Shown: positions 10,986-21,694, counted from the stretch's first letter. The stretch: DNA of 64,000 nucleotides from Haemonchus contortus (GCA_000469685.2 LS997567.1:20741108-20805107); one strand, 5' to 3'. Program-made: numbers and translations. Notes: generated by a model from the sequence alone, not told the origin.

Positions 10986-11489
10986 GTTGAACTTCGGAGA
11001 ACTAAGGCCAACTACGTAATAACGGCTCGTGCTGGCAACAACACAACAAGGTCGTATGGCTAATTGATTTTTGATGAGTCATTTCATGACTTTCTACCTA
11101 CTCCCTATTTTTCTGAATATAAATATTTGAAGCTTTCCATCGAAGTGGAGCGTTTTAGCAATGATATTATGGTATATATGATTTCTACTCTTTATATTTT
11201 TAATATTCGAATTTGCCCTAACCGTTGAGGCTGGCTATAGCACCTCCAACTATTCATAGGTATTGCCCGCTGACTTCAGCGGCTCTTGTAGTTATAACCG
11301 CGAGATTTTCTTCGCACCTCCACAATAGCCTGCTCATTAATGGTACCGCAGTCGTAAAACTATTTTACAATCTGTATATGAATGAAGCGATTGCGTATGA
11401 ACTTGGAACTGAGGCTAATATTCATTAAAACACAGGAGTCAATCAAAAAATTACAAGCCTTCCGAATAATAATGAAGTAAAGGTTAAAA

Positions 11490-12718
11490 ATGCTGCTCTC
11501 GGCCCTCATAGATATTCTTTCCATCTTGTTCAACCACTCGATGGAGCTTCTTCCTAATTCCTAAGATATATCTCGCACACACTGCAGGTGTGAGAGTTTT
11601 CCAGTAGATTAAGATTGCGCTCTTCAACTGTTCCAACGTTCGTACATTTTGCCTTCTTGAAAGAAATGGTCAATTTACAAAGAGACGAAAATGAATGTTG
11701 TTGATTCGGACAAAACTTTAACAACCTGATGAAAGCTTTCATGTTTCTCCATACAAGTTCTATAGGGTTCAAGTCAGGCGACTCTGGTGGCCAACCAAGA
11801 ACCCTAGCATTCCACATTTGTAAGCGTGCAGTTGTATACACGCTCTTGTGAGCAGGGGCGTTGTCCTGCACGAGAACACGGAATCCTCAAAATTGCCGGT
11901 CACGACTACACAATATTTTCAAATTTTTGACTTAACAAACTTAGGTAACCAACCATTGTAAATATTCTTATTGAATGGATTGTAACAGCATTCCAAAATT
12001 TGGCAGTACTTTTCACTATCCATTCTCATTTCGCCGGGAAAAATGGCGATCCTTGTTGCACCTCTCATGGATATTCCGCCCCAAAGATGAAGTTTCGCTG
12101 GATGCTTCGCCCTTGAGCGTAGTTGTGCAAAGAAGTCACCCTTTTTTCACGAAACAGTGTCGGACAGAACAATCAACTAGAAAAGTAACTTGATACGTTA
12201 TAAATAAGTGAAATGGTTTAAAAGCGTTATGTAAACAAACTTTGGATAGTGGACTCATCAGTAAATATGCATTGACTAAAATCCTCGTTGGTTTCGATCA
12301 TTCTAGTGCAGAAGCTGAGTCTTTTCTCCTTATTGACGTCGCGAATCATGTGGCAGTACTTTGTCGTAGTTCTATGGTATCCTAATTTATTCCTCAAACG
12401 GCGTACCTGTGAGGCACTGATGGATATATTCCGATCACGAAGGCGCTTCATTACAAAAGGAATGGTAGTTGAAGAATCCGCTGAGTAACTGTCCACTATG
12501 ATGCGTTTAATTGTGCGTAATGCGAAACGATGTTTTCGGGCTCGATATGAAACGCTTTCACAAGGAAGTCCTTGAGTGTAATGCTTCCGAACAAATACTC
12601 GGACCTTGTAGTAGGTGATCGTTGAGTCCATAAGTCGTAGCTGATTGTGTATTTCCGAAATTGATTTCCCGGCACGATGCATGGGAAAAATAATGTTGCT
12701 ATAGCGAAGAAGAGACAT
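11490..12718 (-). pseudogene. Tc1-type transposase relic
   Basis: The - strand frame from 12718 reads 'NIIFPMHRAGKSISEI', the first helix-turn-helix, then 'VRRLRNKLGYHR', and reaches the first catalytic Asp in 'IFTDEST' (near 12255). The gene then falls out of frame. Text around 12130-11990 is recognisable only in pieces, and the C-terminal core returns in the frame 11871-11554 with 'QDNAPAHKS' (second Asp) and 'GWPPESPDLNPIELVW' (third acidic residue, Glu). So it is a DD34E-type enzyme with multiple frameshifts. I could not find Tc1-type terminal repeats hugging it, which leaves open whether it is nested or the remains of the host element's own transposase. Confidence 0.8.
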
Positions 12719-13129
12719 CGGGAACGAGAACGACTGCGTTGGCCTGTTGCAGTGAAGTTATAGTAGGGGCGTCTACAATCACAGCAAAGGTCATGGACCA
12801 ACGTTTTGGGTTCAAAACAGGGCGTATCCCGGGTATCGGACTGGAAATCGAGGTCGTATATAAAGGATGAAAGGCTGGATTCCAACTAAACTAACATGGA
12901 TCACGCTATTGTCTTCTTCACGTCATCCAAGACTGCAGACATCGTCTCGTTGTCAGCTATTACTGGTGCACGCACAATCAACTCGACAGTCAAAGTACGT
13001 TGGAATAGGAAATCCTACACGGCAAAGGTATGAAATCGTCTATGATAGAATCTCGTGATATAACTGCATAGTTTTCTTAAGATTGTTCTAATCGCGACTA
13101 AAAGTCGATGTGAGGAGAAGATAGCGGAT

Positions 13130-13987
13130 GTGGGTGAAGATGGAAAATTGGTGGAAAGATTCTTCACAGTAGGAGAGAGCACTACCATCTCTGAGAGCGA
13201 CGTTCTTAGTCAAAGAGGAGACGAGATTTTAGCAAGGGAGAACTCGGATCGAACGAATGCAGACAACCGAGAACTGGTGGAGCAAATAAGGTTAATGAGG
13301 TTAGCCACAGTAGGCGCATTTCGCGATCTCGATAAAAGGATGGATAGGATGGAGTACCGCCAAGAGCGACAGATAGCCGCGCTACAGGCGGAGATTCGAG
13401 AACTTAAAGAGCAACTAAGTTGTCGGTCAGCAGGTAGTTATCCTTTTTTAATCACTACAACTGTTCGTTATCATTTTTAATTGCAATCTAGAGGGCGAGA
13501 TCGACAACTCGATCTTCCCTCAAGATCGACTCGAGGCTATATTGTCTCTCAAGCACGGGAGTCTTACGAAATTCGCTCTAGCAGTAGAACAGGAAATGTT
13601 CGAAGACAACCCTACGGAGCTACTTAAGAATGTGGAGGATAGAATATACTCAGCAAAAAAAATCGACTACTTGCGAAAGGTGATATTTTCTACTTATATT
13701 TAAATGAAGGCATAATGGGGAAAAATGTTACCTCCATGGAAAAATTTCCATATCACAGGCCGTTTTCAAGTACTTCACCGTATCGAAGAGCTCGGAAAAA
13801 AGTGTGGCAGACGGTGAAAAATGCTCTGAACGCTAGAGTTCGCAATACACGAGCTCGCATACAAGCCCAAGAGCATCGTTCACCTCTACCACATGATGAA
13901 GTGCTGAGGACTCTGCCAAGAAATGACGGAGTATATGATTTCACCGACAATTCGCCCCCAGACGACAGATTTTTTGAATGTAAATAA
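13130..13987 (+). CDS. Spliced coiled-coil plus BEN-domain gene (frameshift in last exon)
   Basis: Exon 1 is 13130-13433, exon 2 is 13492-13679 and exon 3 starts at 13759. Both introns are GT-AG (58 and 79 bp) and keep phase. Residues about 40-100 form a coiled coil rich in Leu, Arg, Glu and Gln ('RMDRMEYRQERQIAALQAE'). Exon 2 gives a BEN-like pattern: 'LEAILSLKHGSLTKFALAV', 'MFEDNPTELLKN', 'KKIDYLRK', joining exactly to 'AVFKYFTVSKS' in exon 3. In this frame a stop comes at 13834. The expected BEN tail ('KKVWQTVKNALNARVR') is present one frame over and stays open to 13987, so a single-base slip near 13780-13800 (an A-run is close by) has broken the end, or an assembly error has. An AATAAA-like signal follows near 13999-14004. 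BEN domains bind DNA or act in chromatin factors; what this copy did is unknown. ATG 13130 was chosen because it opens the coiled-coil frame. Confidence 0.5.
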
Positions 13988-14472
13988 GTTTGCTGTAAAT
14001 AAATACCTGTATAATTCCTATGTTTTAATAAATATTAGCCTCAGTTCCAAGTTCACACGCAATCGCTTCATTCATATACAGATTGTAAAATAGTTTTACG
14101 ACTGCGGTACCATTAATGAGCAGGCTATTGTGGAGGTGCGAAGAAAATCTCGCGGTTATAACTACAAGAGCCGCTGAAGTCAGCGGGCAATACCTATGAA
14201 TAGTTGGAGGTGCTATAGCCAGCCTCAACGGTTAGGGCAAATTCGAATATTAAAAATATAAAAAGTAGAAATCATATATACCATAATATCATTGCTAAAA
14301 CGCTCCACTTCGATGGAAAGCTTCAAATATTTATATTCAGAAAAATAGGGAGTAGGTAGAAAGTCATGAAATGACTCATCAAAAATCAATTAACCATACG
14401 ACCTTGTTGTGTTGTTGCCAGCACGAGCCGTTATTACGTAGTTGGCCTTAGTTCTCCGAAGTTCAACCGGCC

Positions 14473-14555
14473 AATTGGCGCAGAGGGAGTGCTTTCGCTT
14501 CACGTCTGCACCCGACTAGGGGTTCGTTGGGGTTCAGATCCCCGTCGTGCACATC
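14473..14555 (+). ncRNA. tRNA-like pol III promoter boxes, right arm
   Basis: Same A box (14473-14487) and B box (14531-14541) as in the left arm, in the opposite orientation. A possible 7-base anticodon loop TGCACCC would give CAC, but the stem is short and the D-arm to T-arm geometry is poor. It is best read as a degenerate tRNA-derived piece. Confidence 0.4.
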
Positions 14556-14634
14556 GTTTGCAAATGGCTATTAGATGTCGTTGGCTAACAATGTGCGCTC
14601 CTCTGTGCGGAGTTGGCCGGTTCTTAGTGGCAAT

Positions 14635-14663
14635 GCCCCCCAGTTCCGGTGAGACTGGGGGGC
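14635..14663. other. GC hairpin in right arm
   Basis: GCCCCCCAGT pairs with ACTGGGGGGC, partner of the hairpin at 10790-10818. Confidence 0.6.
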
Positions 14664-15793
14664 AAAGTGTCTTATAGTTAATGTGGGTTTTCAACTTTGA
14701 AAAACTACTGAAGATACAATCGGTTGAATAGTTAAAATTAAAGTTCATATTTGAACTGTACTCTTGGTAGCATCACACCTCTCATACCAGCTACATATAA
14801 CGATGTGCGACATCGGGTGTGACCTAATGGAAGGACAGAGCAATAGCGAGGCGATTAGGGATCGATTAGGGTGGTCGAGTGCATGAGAAGTGTAGAAAAT
14901 GGGTGGTGAAGGTGTTGATTCGAAGTGAATTTTGTGAAGTGATTTTCACATTGCCGAGTAGCATTTTGAAAGTGGGGTTGACTTATGCAAGTTTTCAGGA
15001 TTTTCCTTCAAACAAATATATTGCCATCTAGTCTCGAGCGCATTGGGGTGATTTCAGAAGCCCAAATGAAGGGAAGGTTTCAAGACAATTAACTATTCCC
15101 GACAAACCATGAATGTACTCCGAGAGTTCCGTGTGCGTTTCTTTGGTGAAGTGCGCAACATACTTTTGACATCGTAAATGCCAATTGAACGAGCAAGAAA
15201 ACGTATGTTCTCCGTAAAATATGCCGCAAACCGGGATTTGGACGACGAAATCGCTTTTCTTCTTGAATTCAGACGTACGATTTGCAAACTACAGAAAAGA
15301 GCTGTTTGTTAAGGACAGACACGTCATTCACTGACACTAGGGATTGGCTCAGAGTCGCTCTTTTTCACTTTGAAGAGCCGCTCCCGCTTAATATTGGTGC
15401 ATAACCAAATTTGTCCGTTTTGGAAAAAGTAGGTATCAAAATGATCAGTAAAACATGAGAAATGCAAAGGTCTACTACTTGTTTAGTTTTTGAATATAAT
15501 GGCCGCTCCACAACTCCCTGAACACTTGCAGTAGGAGGAAAGGCCCTCTGGTTATAATTATAGCGAGCGTCGCTGCTAATGACGTGCCCCCAGGAACTTT
15601 GATGGAGCGAGGACATCAAACTTCAACTTTTTCTATTTTTCAGCACACAATTGTATAGAGCTCATCGAGCTGAGTAGAACTATGAAAACTATATGTCAAA
15701 AAAGTAAAAACTAACCAAGTTATAAAGAAAAGACGAAAAAGCCAGAATCCGCTTCTTTTTCGCCTTTTTTTGAAGAATTAGGAAGGGAATTGT

Positions 15794-17500
15794 AGTCATT
15801 CCTATTTGTATAAGACTACCAATAATTACGAGAACAATTGTCTTGACTAGTTTATGTAGACCTAAGGCTTGTAAGATCTTTTTCTTCTGGGATTGGATTA
15901 TTTGTCCTGCGTTTTTATCAAGATATGTTATTGGCTGTTGCATTTCGTTTTCAAAATTTTCGGATGTCGAGTCTGAATGACTCAGCGGTGCGTTTTGTGA
16001 GGAGGCAGAATAAAGTTCTGTATCTAAACTTTTGATAAGATAGATATCAGTAGAAATTCGAGCAAGGTTTGAGTGGAAAATCGGTGGGGCATTGAAAATG
16101 AAGTCTTAGCTTACGAAACCATTAGGTAGGTTTAGGTGAATACTTGATACTGGGGTGTATCCAGAAGATGATTTGTAATGACTGTTGCCATCGTTATAAA
16201 TACCAAATGGTAAATGGTTTGGCAGCATTAGTTGGATTTAATAGTGACATGCTCTTTAAAGTTTGAATTTTGAAGTTCGTAAGGGAGCATATGCGATCTA
16301 GCAAAAAGTTGAAATCTTGTTGTATGATTTCCTCCATTTTCGTTTTTAGAGACTGCATCTTAGTATTAAGTTTGGCATGGCGGTTATCTTGGCGCTGCTC
16401 GTGACTCAAAGATGGTCATTATTCATGACGGTGAAATTGTAGCTGGACCGCTCACGGTGGTCGACTGGGAGGACGCCATGGGCTTACCGGCTTATTTATA
16501 TTCGGGTCAGGTTTGAATTGTAATATGGCTTTCGACCAATCGTAATATTAAATTCGCGATCGTGGGGTCTCTGAGACATATTATTAATTGTTGGGTGCCC
16601 TAAAGTGCGCGCAGCTGTTATAGCCTTGGTGGTCAATGTGAGAATTACGGTAGGTTATCACAGCTAAGAGGAAGTTAATTATTCGATCTACCGGTTTGAT
16701 TATACGTGGCTAATTGCTTGAAACTACTGCAAAAGGAATTATTCTGTATTTTCCTCATTTTTTTTCTTTGGTGGGAGGAAAGTTTGTTTTTAATCCATTC
16801 CCTGGTTGTTGAGTAGTAATTGTTGAACGAAAGGTTTAATTGATGCTCCTGGTGGTTATGTGTATATTAGAAAGGATTTGGGCCATAAATACAGAATTTA
16901 TCCATCCTGGAGCCTATAGGACTTTGTAAAGGAATTCAGGGATCTAATTTCGTTGATCTGGGCTCATCATGAATGCAGGTGGCAGAGTTATTATCAGAAC
17001 TAATTATGTTATTCAATTTTATCATGAAAAGGGGTATTAGGGTAATATTTCACGAGTAATCAGCTGTATAGTGTGACTTCTCCATTTCTACCTGATAAAA
17101 TGGTTGTTTACTCGAGAAAATTGATTTTAATGGGAAAAATCTATTTCCAGTCGGGATTGCGCCGTGCATCCGTCTGACTGTTATATCATGGGAATGATTG
17201 AAAGGTGTTTCACCTTTGTAACCAATACAATTGTTAGGTAGAGTCCTAGATCATGAATTTATTTATGGATTACGCCATGTACGTGGTAATCAAATGAAGT
17301 TGGGTACTATGCGAAGGTCGAAAAACAGAAAAAATGTGAATGCGTCCTGATTATGTTAGGAGCAGCATTCAACAGGATGCTAGTGACGCCACCTGACGAA
17401 CCAAATGGATCCGAACACCAGTAGCAGTGTTAAGGAAGAAGAAGGAACACCTTGTTATCATGTTTAAACAATTTCTCATGTAATGATGACTCACCTTGTT
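15794..17500 (-). pseudogene. Possible env-like glycoprotein relic of an LTR element
   Basis: On the - strand an open frame at 16409-16194 is helical and heptad-like ('KLNTKMQSLKTKMEEIIQQ'). After a frameshift near 16200 it continues through 'LDKNAGQIIQSQKKKI' to a strongly hydrophobic segment ('TIVLVIIGSLIQIGMTTIPF') at about 15840-15765, followed by a basic tail. The order coiled coil, linker, membrane anchor, basic tail is what the stem of an envelope-type fusion protein looks like. The basic tail runs straight into the long-TIR element, so that element probably inserted at its end. Upstream (16410-17500) I see only short broken frames. I cannot name a family; another membrane protein is possible. 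Confidence 0.35.
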
Positions 17501-17546
17501 GCGTTTTTCTTTTTGTTTTATGTATAAAGAATTCGAAGAAGTGTAG

Positions 17547-17572
17547 TTTTTTTTTTTTTTGGGGGGGGGGGG
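17547..17572. repeat. T14-G12 homopolymer pair
   Basis: Fourteen T followed directly by twelve G. Lengths may be unreliable in the assembly. It lies at the upstream edge of the region shared with the LTR family at 25.2-28.7 kb. Confidence 0.95.
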
Positions 17573-19077
17573 CGAACTCGCTCGGGATCCAGCCGATTAC
17601 GAGTTATTCTGTGCCCTTTTTATGGTAGGCGCCTAAGTTTCGTTGCCTAATAAATGACTTGTGTCCTGGTAGGTGAAGATTCCCGTTGAAGACATACGCG
17701 TGCTACCGTAAACGCGACCTCACAGGTTGTGTTTACCTGGGCGATGGTCCGGTAGCAGACAGCTGGCGAGAGGCTGATAATTATTAATGGTCGCGGCTGC
17801 TAATACCTTGCGTATGCCACTTCCTGACGCTCCAGCTGTATTACAACTTGCGATTGTACTGAATCTTCGTGAACAGCCGCCGAACGTTGATAGTAGAAGG
17901 AAGGCTCATTTGTAAAGCATCGACCGGAAGTCTCGCCTCGAGATTTCAATCTCGACTGATACGAAGTGTTTAATAGCAGTCTCTCTGATCTGCTCACTAT
18001 AGGTGGTTCTCGAATACCTCGAGCAGTCCACCGTATCATTTTCAATCTCGACTGGATACGAAGCGCACAACTGCAGTCCACCGTATCCAATCATAAAGGG
18101 AAATGAGATTAGCTACTTCTCATTCATTAAGCATGCTTCGAGAAGCCTGTCACGTCAGTTCCAGGAGGGGTGGAAAAGTGACCGAGGGGTTCTCTGAAAT
18201 GACGTCAAAAATGGCGATCGAGTCCTTATCTGATAATTATATCGGCGTTTATAGAAAATGAATTATCGTTAGCTACAATGTGTACAGTGTCCCTACCTTC
18301 TGGACTAGTTCCTAGATCAGAAGTACAATTATAGGGTCGTGGCCATACAGATCAATGATTACAGCCATTGTCTGTCTTCTATAGAGAAAAAATCAACAAG
18401 AAAAAAATATATATGATGGAATTGAGGGATAAGGCTTTTATTGCTTTTGTTTGTGACATGAGAGCACTTCCTCCATAACGCCTATTCTACTCTTAATATG
18501 ATCAATCAGCTAAACTACCGAATCATCTAGGAATTACTTATTGACCTTGCACAACCGTGCTCTGCCGGACATTATGCGACCAATGAACGCATGGAATCAG
18601 CAGCAGGACGCTATGCCTGAAGCTGTCCTTGAGAATATTGATACGTATTCAATCCTCATCATCCTATTTTTTGGGTTTTTGTTTTTTTTAATACCCGGGC
18701 GGGTGGATGCCCTAATTTCGTTTAGAACTGGGATAGATAAAAGAAATGCTTAATAAATTGGCGTTCATACTTGTTAGCAATATCAACACCTTAAGTTCTC
18801 CCAACTATGGGTTATATGTTGACAGATGGGTGGGCCGTGATATAAGGGAATTCGTCGCCTAGACTAACTAGAACTACTTACTTCAGTTAGATTGAAATTA
18901 CAGTCAAAAGGTGCTCTGGATGCACACCATTTTGACAAGAAAAACCGTGCTCTGGACGCACACAGTGTTTCTACCCATGGATTTAGGGGCGGGATGTCTA
19001 ATTGTACCGCTACCCATAATAATAATAAAGAGAATAATGACGTATCGAAGGGTCCGTTCGAGGGACGTCCTCTTTAT

Positions 19078-19080
19078 AGT

Positions 19081-19118
<38 letters not shown>

Positions 19119-19119
19119 C
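19078..19119. repeat. (TA)n microsatellite
   Basis: About 40 bp of alternating T and A with one TG interruption. The matching place in the other family copy (28179-28190) has only about 12 bp. Confidence 0.95.
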
Positions 19120-19258
19120 TTCGAAGTGAGTGGACTTACCTCTCGTCGCAGGTCCATTTTCCTCGTCCATGTGTCTGAATTTGCCAAGAATATCGCGACG
19201 ACACCTGCAGTGTGTCGGGCGAATGCGAGTAGACCACGTACGAAGAATATGGAATATG

Positions 19259-19276
19259 GGGGGGGGGGGGGTGGGG
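19259..19276. repeat. G-run in LTR leader
   Basis: GGGGGGGGGGGGTGGGGG in the first copy; the second copy has a similar G-run at 28331-28346. It is the same low-complexity site in both. Confidence 0.85.
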
Positions 19277-19372
19277 GTAATGGGTAAGGGCTTTTCCTAA
19301 TGTAATACTAAAAAAATTGGCTATAGCTATAAAGTTTTGATTTCCCAAAAAAAAATCTTCCCGGGACCTCCA

Positions 19373-19672
19373 TATCAGATAATAGGCCCTACGAACGTAT
19401 TATCCGATGTGTAGCGTCGTGGTATGTGGTGAAACATATTATATAAATAATTTATCATTAATACATAAAGGGGAATAATATAAGGGAATACATTAGTAGA
19501 GGATGGAGCCTCCAGCCCACGCCGAGGTGGCGGGCTGATATCGAGGTAGTCGAGGTAGTCGGAGGATAGTTGGAGGAGTCGTCGTTGTTGGTGCCAATCG
19601 CTCGTTATATACCCTCGCGTCGTACAGCGCAGCAGTTGTCCTTCGGCTCGCACGGTTGCCTATGCTAAGACA
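19373..19672 (-). repeat. Diverged LTR (300 bp), 5' LTR of a truncated element
   Basis: Shares its ends and several blocks with the 279-bp LTRs at 25178 and 28441: start TATCAGATAATAGG, then CGTTATATA (TATA box on -), CAGCAGTTGTCCTTCGGCTC and end TGCCTATGCTAAGACA. It is much more diverged than the other two are from each other. On the - strand it starts TGTCTTAGCAT and is followed by the primer site, so it is a 5' LTR. It lies at the outer edge of the big inverted repeat and probably truncates it. Confidence 0.75.
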
Positions 19673-19992
19673 TTCTCCATAGAGAAAAGAACTTCCAAAA
19701 AGAGTGCCATTTGGCTTCAAATCGCATCTAAACGAAGTTATACCATTAGATCAAAAGAAAACATAAAACATGCACGTCATTTTCAATTATTTAAGAGGCC
19801 GTTTGAAATGAGTAAGGTTGTAATTGATATCTGTCTTTTAGTCCATTTTTACTGATGAGCCTTTTCCCGTGACGCCGTCTTGATTTCGACCATTTCACTC
19901 CATTTCAATCAAACGTTTTATGATTGCTTAATCTTACTGGTTGGGTTATTAGTGTTAGCGTAGTGCAATCGTAATCAATGTATTGTGGCTAT

Positions 19993-20424
19993 CTACACAG
20001 TGAACCGTTTTAGGTTACAGGTTATATGACATCTTGGAAGGAGGAGGCACAAAAGCTCACGATAATAGTCCTGTTCAACAGTAAATGTATCACTACTGTC
20101 CAAAGAAAAGAACTGCTGAGTGAAATTTGGACTGAAATGGAAATATTTGCCGTTCCGTATCCCCGTTTCCACATTAATCGAGAAAGGTTCTTCGTAAAGC
20201 TCTCCTCTTCCGACGGTTCGATCCTTCTTTTCGAAACTTTCCTCCCAAATTGCCATATAACCTCTTTGAACAACGTATATTGCCATCTTTTCCTTTGCAT
20301 TCGGATCTGTCATGGGTGCGGGCACGCTTAATATCATTTCTTTCAATAGCAATTCATGCGAAGCGCCAAAATGAAGCCACAGTAAAGGAATGATGGCGTG
20401 GGTTCCGCAACGAACTACATTCAA
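19993..20424 (-). CDS. Unknown 143-aa open frame, left-arm copy
   Basis: The predicted protein has a hydrophobic start (residues 9-30, 'HAIIPLLWLHFGASHELLL') that could be a weak signal or anchor. A polar middle follows, with 'MTDPNAKEKMAIYVVQRGYMAIWEE' and many aromatic residues. No family was recognised. Its twin at 29329-29760 on + differs at one residue. A third, older relative at about 30455-30610 keeps similar amino acids ('STYELLFEEM', 'KMTIYVV') but has stops, so the frame may once have been coding. The antisense strand also holds a long open frame, which weakens the argument. It is either a gene carried by the element or a by-product of arm identity. Confidence 0.3.
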   Translation of the reverse strand: MNVVRCGTHAIIPLLWLHFGASHELLLKEMILSVPAPMTDPNAKEKMAIYVVQRGYMAIWEESFEKKDRTVGRGELYEEPFSINVETGIRNGKYFHFSPNFTQQFFSLDSSDTFTVEQDYYRELLCLLLPRCHITCNLKRFTV

Positions 20425-20809
20425 ACCGTGGGCAGCTTGCCAAAAAACTCGCCCGGCGTTTCTTCAGGGTGTAGGTTTAGGCGACAGTTTGAAAGTAGTA
20501 ATTTGTAGCACCTATGTATAACAGACTGATCGTGATCGTTATATTTATTCTATTGTTTTCGATTATAGTATGGCTATGCTACTACGGAACGCGTTTATTT
20601 AATGGGGGGCTCTGCAGTTTGAACAACTTAACCGCGCGTGGGCATATGAATGCAAGTCATTGGAGCGCGCCGTCATTGCGCTGCTCAGTAGTTGGAATTC
20701 TCCTGCTATTCCCTATAGCGTCCATTCTCATTGATTATTCTTCTGTTCTTACTACAATTGTGGATTGGATACCATATTCTATTCTCGCCTTTTGCTGCCG
20801 GGAGCCGGT

Positions 20810-21016
20810 CGTTTGGCGCGATGGGCGGGGTCGCCCCGCCCATTTTAGGCGGCGCGACTCCGCCCACCGCACCGTTCAGCTCGTTCAGATCGCGTAATCT
20901 TCTTCTCTCCTCTCCTCTATAGATGATGGATTGGGCTTCTATCATCTATAGAGGGGAGGAAAACGGAGTCGCGCCGCCTAAAATGGGCGGCGCGACCCCG
21001 CCCATCGCGCCAAACG
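20810..21016. repeat. 207-bp GC-rich palindrome inside the left arm
   Basis: Begins CGTTTGGCGCGATGGGCGGG and ends with its complement CCCGCCCATCGCGCCAAACG. The centre holds a second palindrome, CTCTATAGATGAT / ATCATCTATAGAG. The right-arm copy is at 28739-28943. It looks like a small element of its own that was duplicated with the arm. The TTTGGCGCG end motif recurs at 21267, 22891 and 31015. Confidence 0.85.
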
Positions 21017-21694
21017 AAGTACACCCCTTGGTGCCGGAGAACGTCCGTTGCGCGTGTCCGTTGAAAGTAGGTCACCCCGCCCACTTCGCGCGCGGCCCAT
21101 CACACTGAGGTCTCGAGATGACATTACAGTACTATCAAGTGTCATTGGAGCAAATGATTCGCATTTGTCTGTGTTATCTTCTTCTTGAACTGACTGCCGT
21201 GGACCAAACGCAAAGCGTGTGCCCCAGTGACAATTGCGACGTCTGTCAAATGGGTGTATGTCGTTTGGCGCGGCCCCTCGCACCCACCTTGCCATTGGGG
21301 CGCATAGGCTCGTTAATTGCCTCTTTGGCGCCGCCCATTCGACTCGGTTTGTGAATTAGGCAACTCGTCCAGCTGGTTCAACCTCCTGACAATGCTAGTC
21401 AGCCTACCTACTGCCCATCCAGCTGATAGATGCCCAATCGATAATGTCGCTATGATTAGACGCCGACTTGACCTATCTGCATTCTGTCTATTTCTACCGC
21501 AAATTTGGCTACTTTTTCGCCCTTTTTTTGCTTCTCGAGATTTTTGAACCCTTTTTCTAGTGAATACTGCTAAGTTACAATGGAGTGGAAGTATCATGGT
21601 CGTTTTGGAACCTGATACTTACCACTTTAAAGTAATTTGCGGTACATATGTATGACGGACTGTAGTGTAGTGAGTGCTTTATAGTTTTTTCTTT

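Larger units (their letters stand above)
9915..11443. repeat. Left terminal inverted repeat (about 1.53 kb)
   Basis: Reverse complement of 14011-15793. The outer end reads ACAATACCCTCCCTAATT; the inner end is ...ATTAAAACACAGGA. A deletion near 10416 removes about 216 bp that the right arm keeps. Open frames inside (for example 10705-10953 and 11225-11428) have exact partners in the other arm, but their persistence just reflects the high identity and does not show coding. Confidence 0.9.
9915..15793 (+). mobile_element. Long-terminal-inverted-repeat element with BEN-domain gene
   Basis: The segments 9915-11443 and 14011-15793 are inverted copies of each other. Open frames in the arms match at 66-81 residues with only one or two differences, so identity is about 98-99% outside two indels. 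The right arm has about 216 bp (15034-15249) and about 43 bp (15509-15551) that the left lacks. The interior (11444-14010) holds a decayed Tc1-type transposase on - and a spliced BEN-domain gene on +. I cannot see a clear target duplication. The whole unit sits between two LTR-retroelement relics that read on the - strand. Either the Tc1 gene is the element's own dead transposase or it is a later insertion; the arms are better preserved than the Tc1 gene. Confidence 0.7.
14011..15793. repeat. Right terminal inverted repeat (about 1.78 kb)
   Basis: Inverted partner of 9915-11443. It retains 15034-15249 and 15509-15551, both absent from the left arm. The junction in the left arm shows a short shared GAC/ACTAGATGG sequence, so the left arm probably suffered microhomology deletions. 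The outer end reads AATTAGGAAGGGAATTGT. Confidence 0.9.
17640..19372 (-). repeat. Leader/internal part of an LTR family, first copy
   Basis: Matches 26690-28440 in the same orientation over about 1.7 kb, with roughly 5-10% differences and small gaps. It lies directly inside the LTR at 19373-19672, so it is the 5' internal region of the same LTR family, reading on the - strand. The primer-binding site on - begins TGGAGGTCCC (19372 downward), complementary to the 3' end expected of a tRNA-Gln (the common GGGACCU-CCA end). Open frames on + (18541-18753, 18892-19287) are antisense to the element and are probably not genes. The partner 3' LTR is not next to it. Confidence 0.7.
19679..21694. repeat. 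Left arm of the giant foldback
   Basis: Uninterrupted arm. It contains the 143-codon open frame on -, a 127-codon hydrophobic frame on +, a 207-bp GC palindrome and, near its inner end, TTTGGCGCG-type motifs. Confidence 0.9.

Noticed and set aside
14473..14555. Functional tRNA gene
   Set aside because: A and B boxes are present, but the anticodon stem has about 3 pairs and no clean acceptor stem is seen.
9007..17500. The gag/protease relic and the env-like relic as one LTR element split by the long-TIR element
   Set aside because: Both read on -, but then env would come before gag in the direction of transcription, which is the wrong order for one element.
18541..19287. Open frames on + shared with 27648-28348 (two 'conserved paralogues')
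   Set aside because: They lie in the leader of an LTR family and are antisense to it. They are alike because the element was copied, and stops differ between copies.
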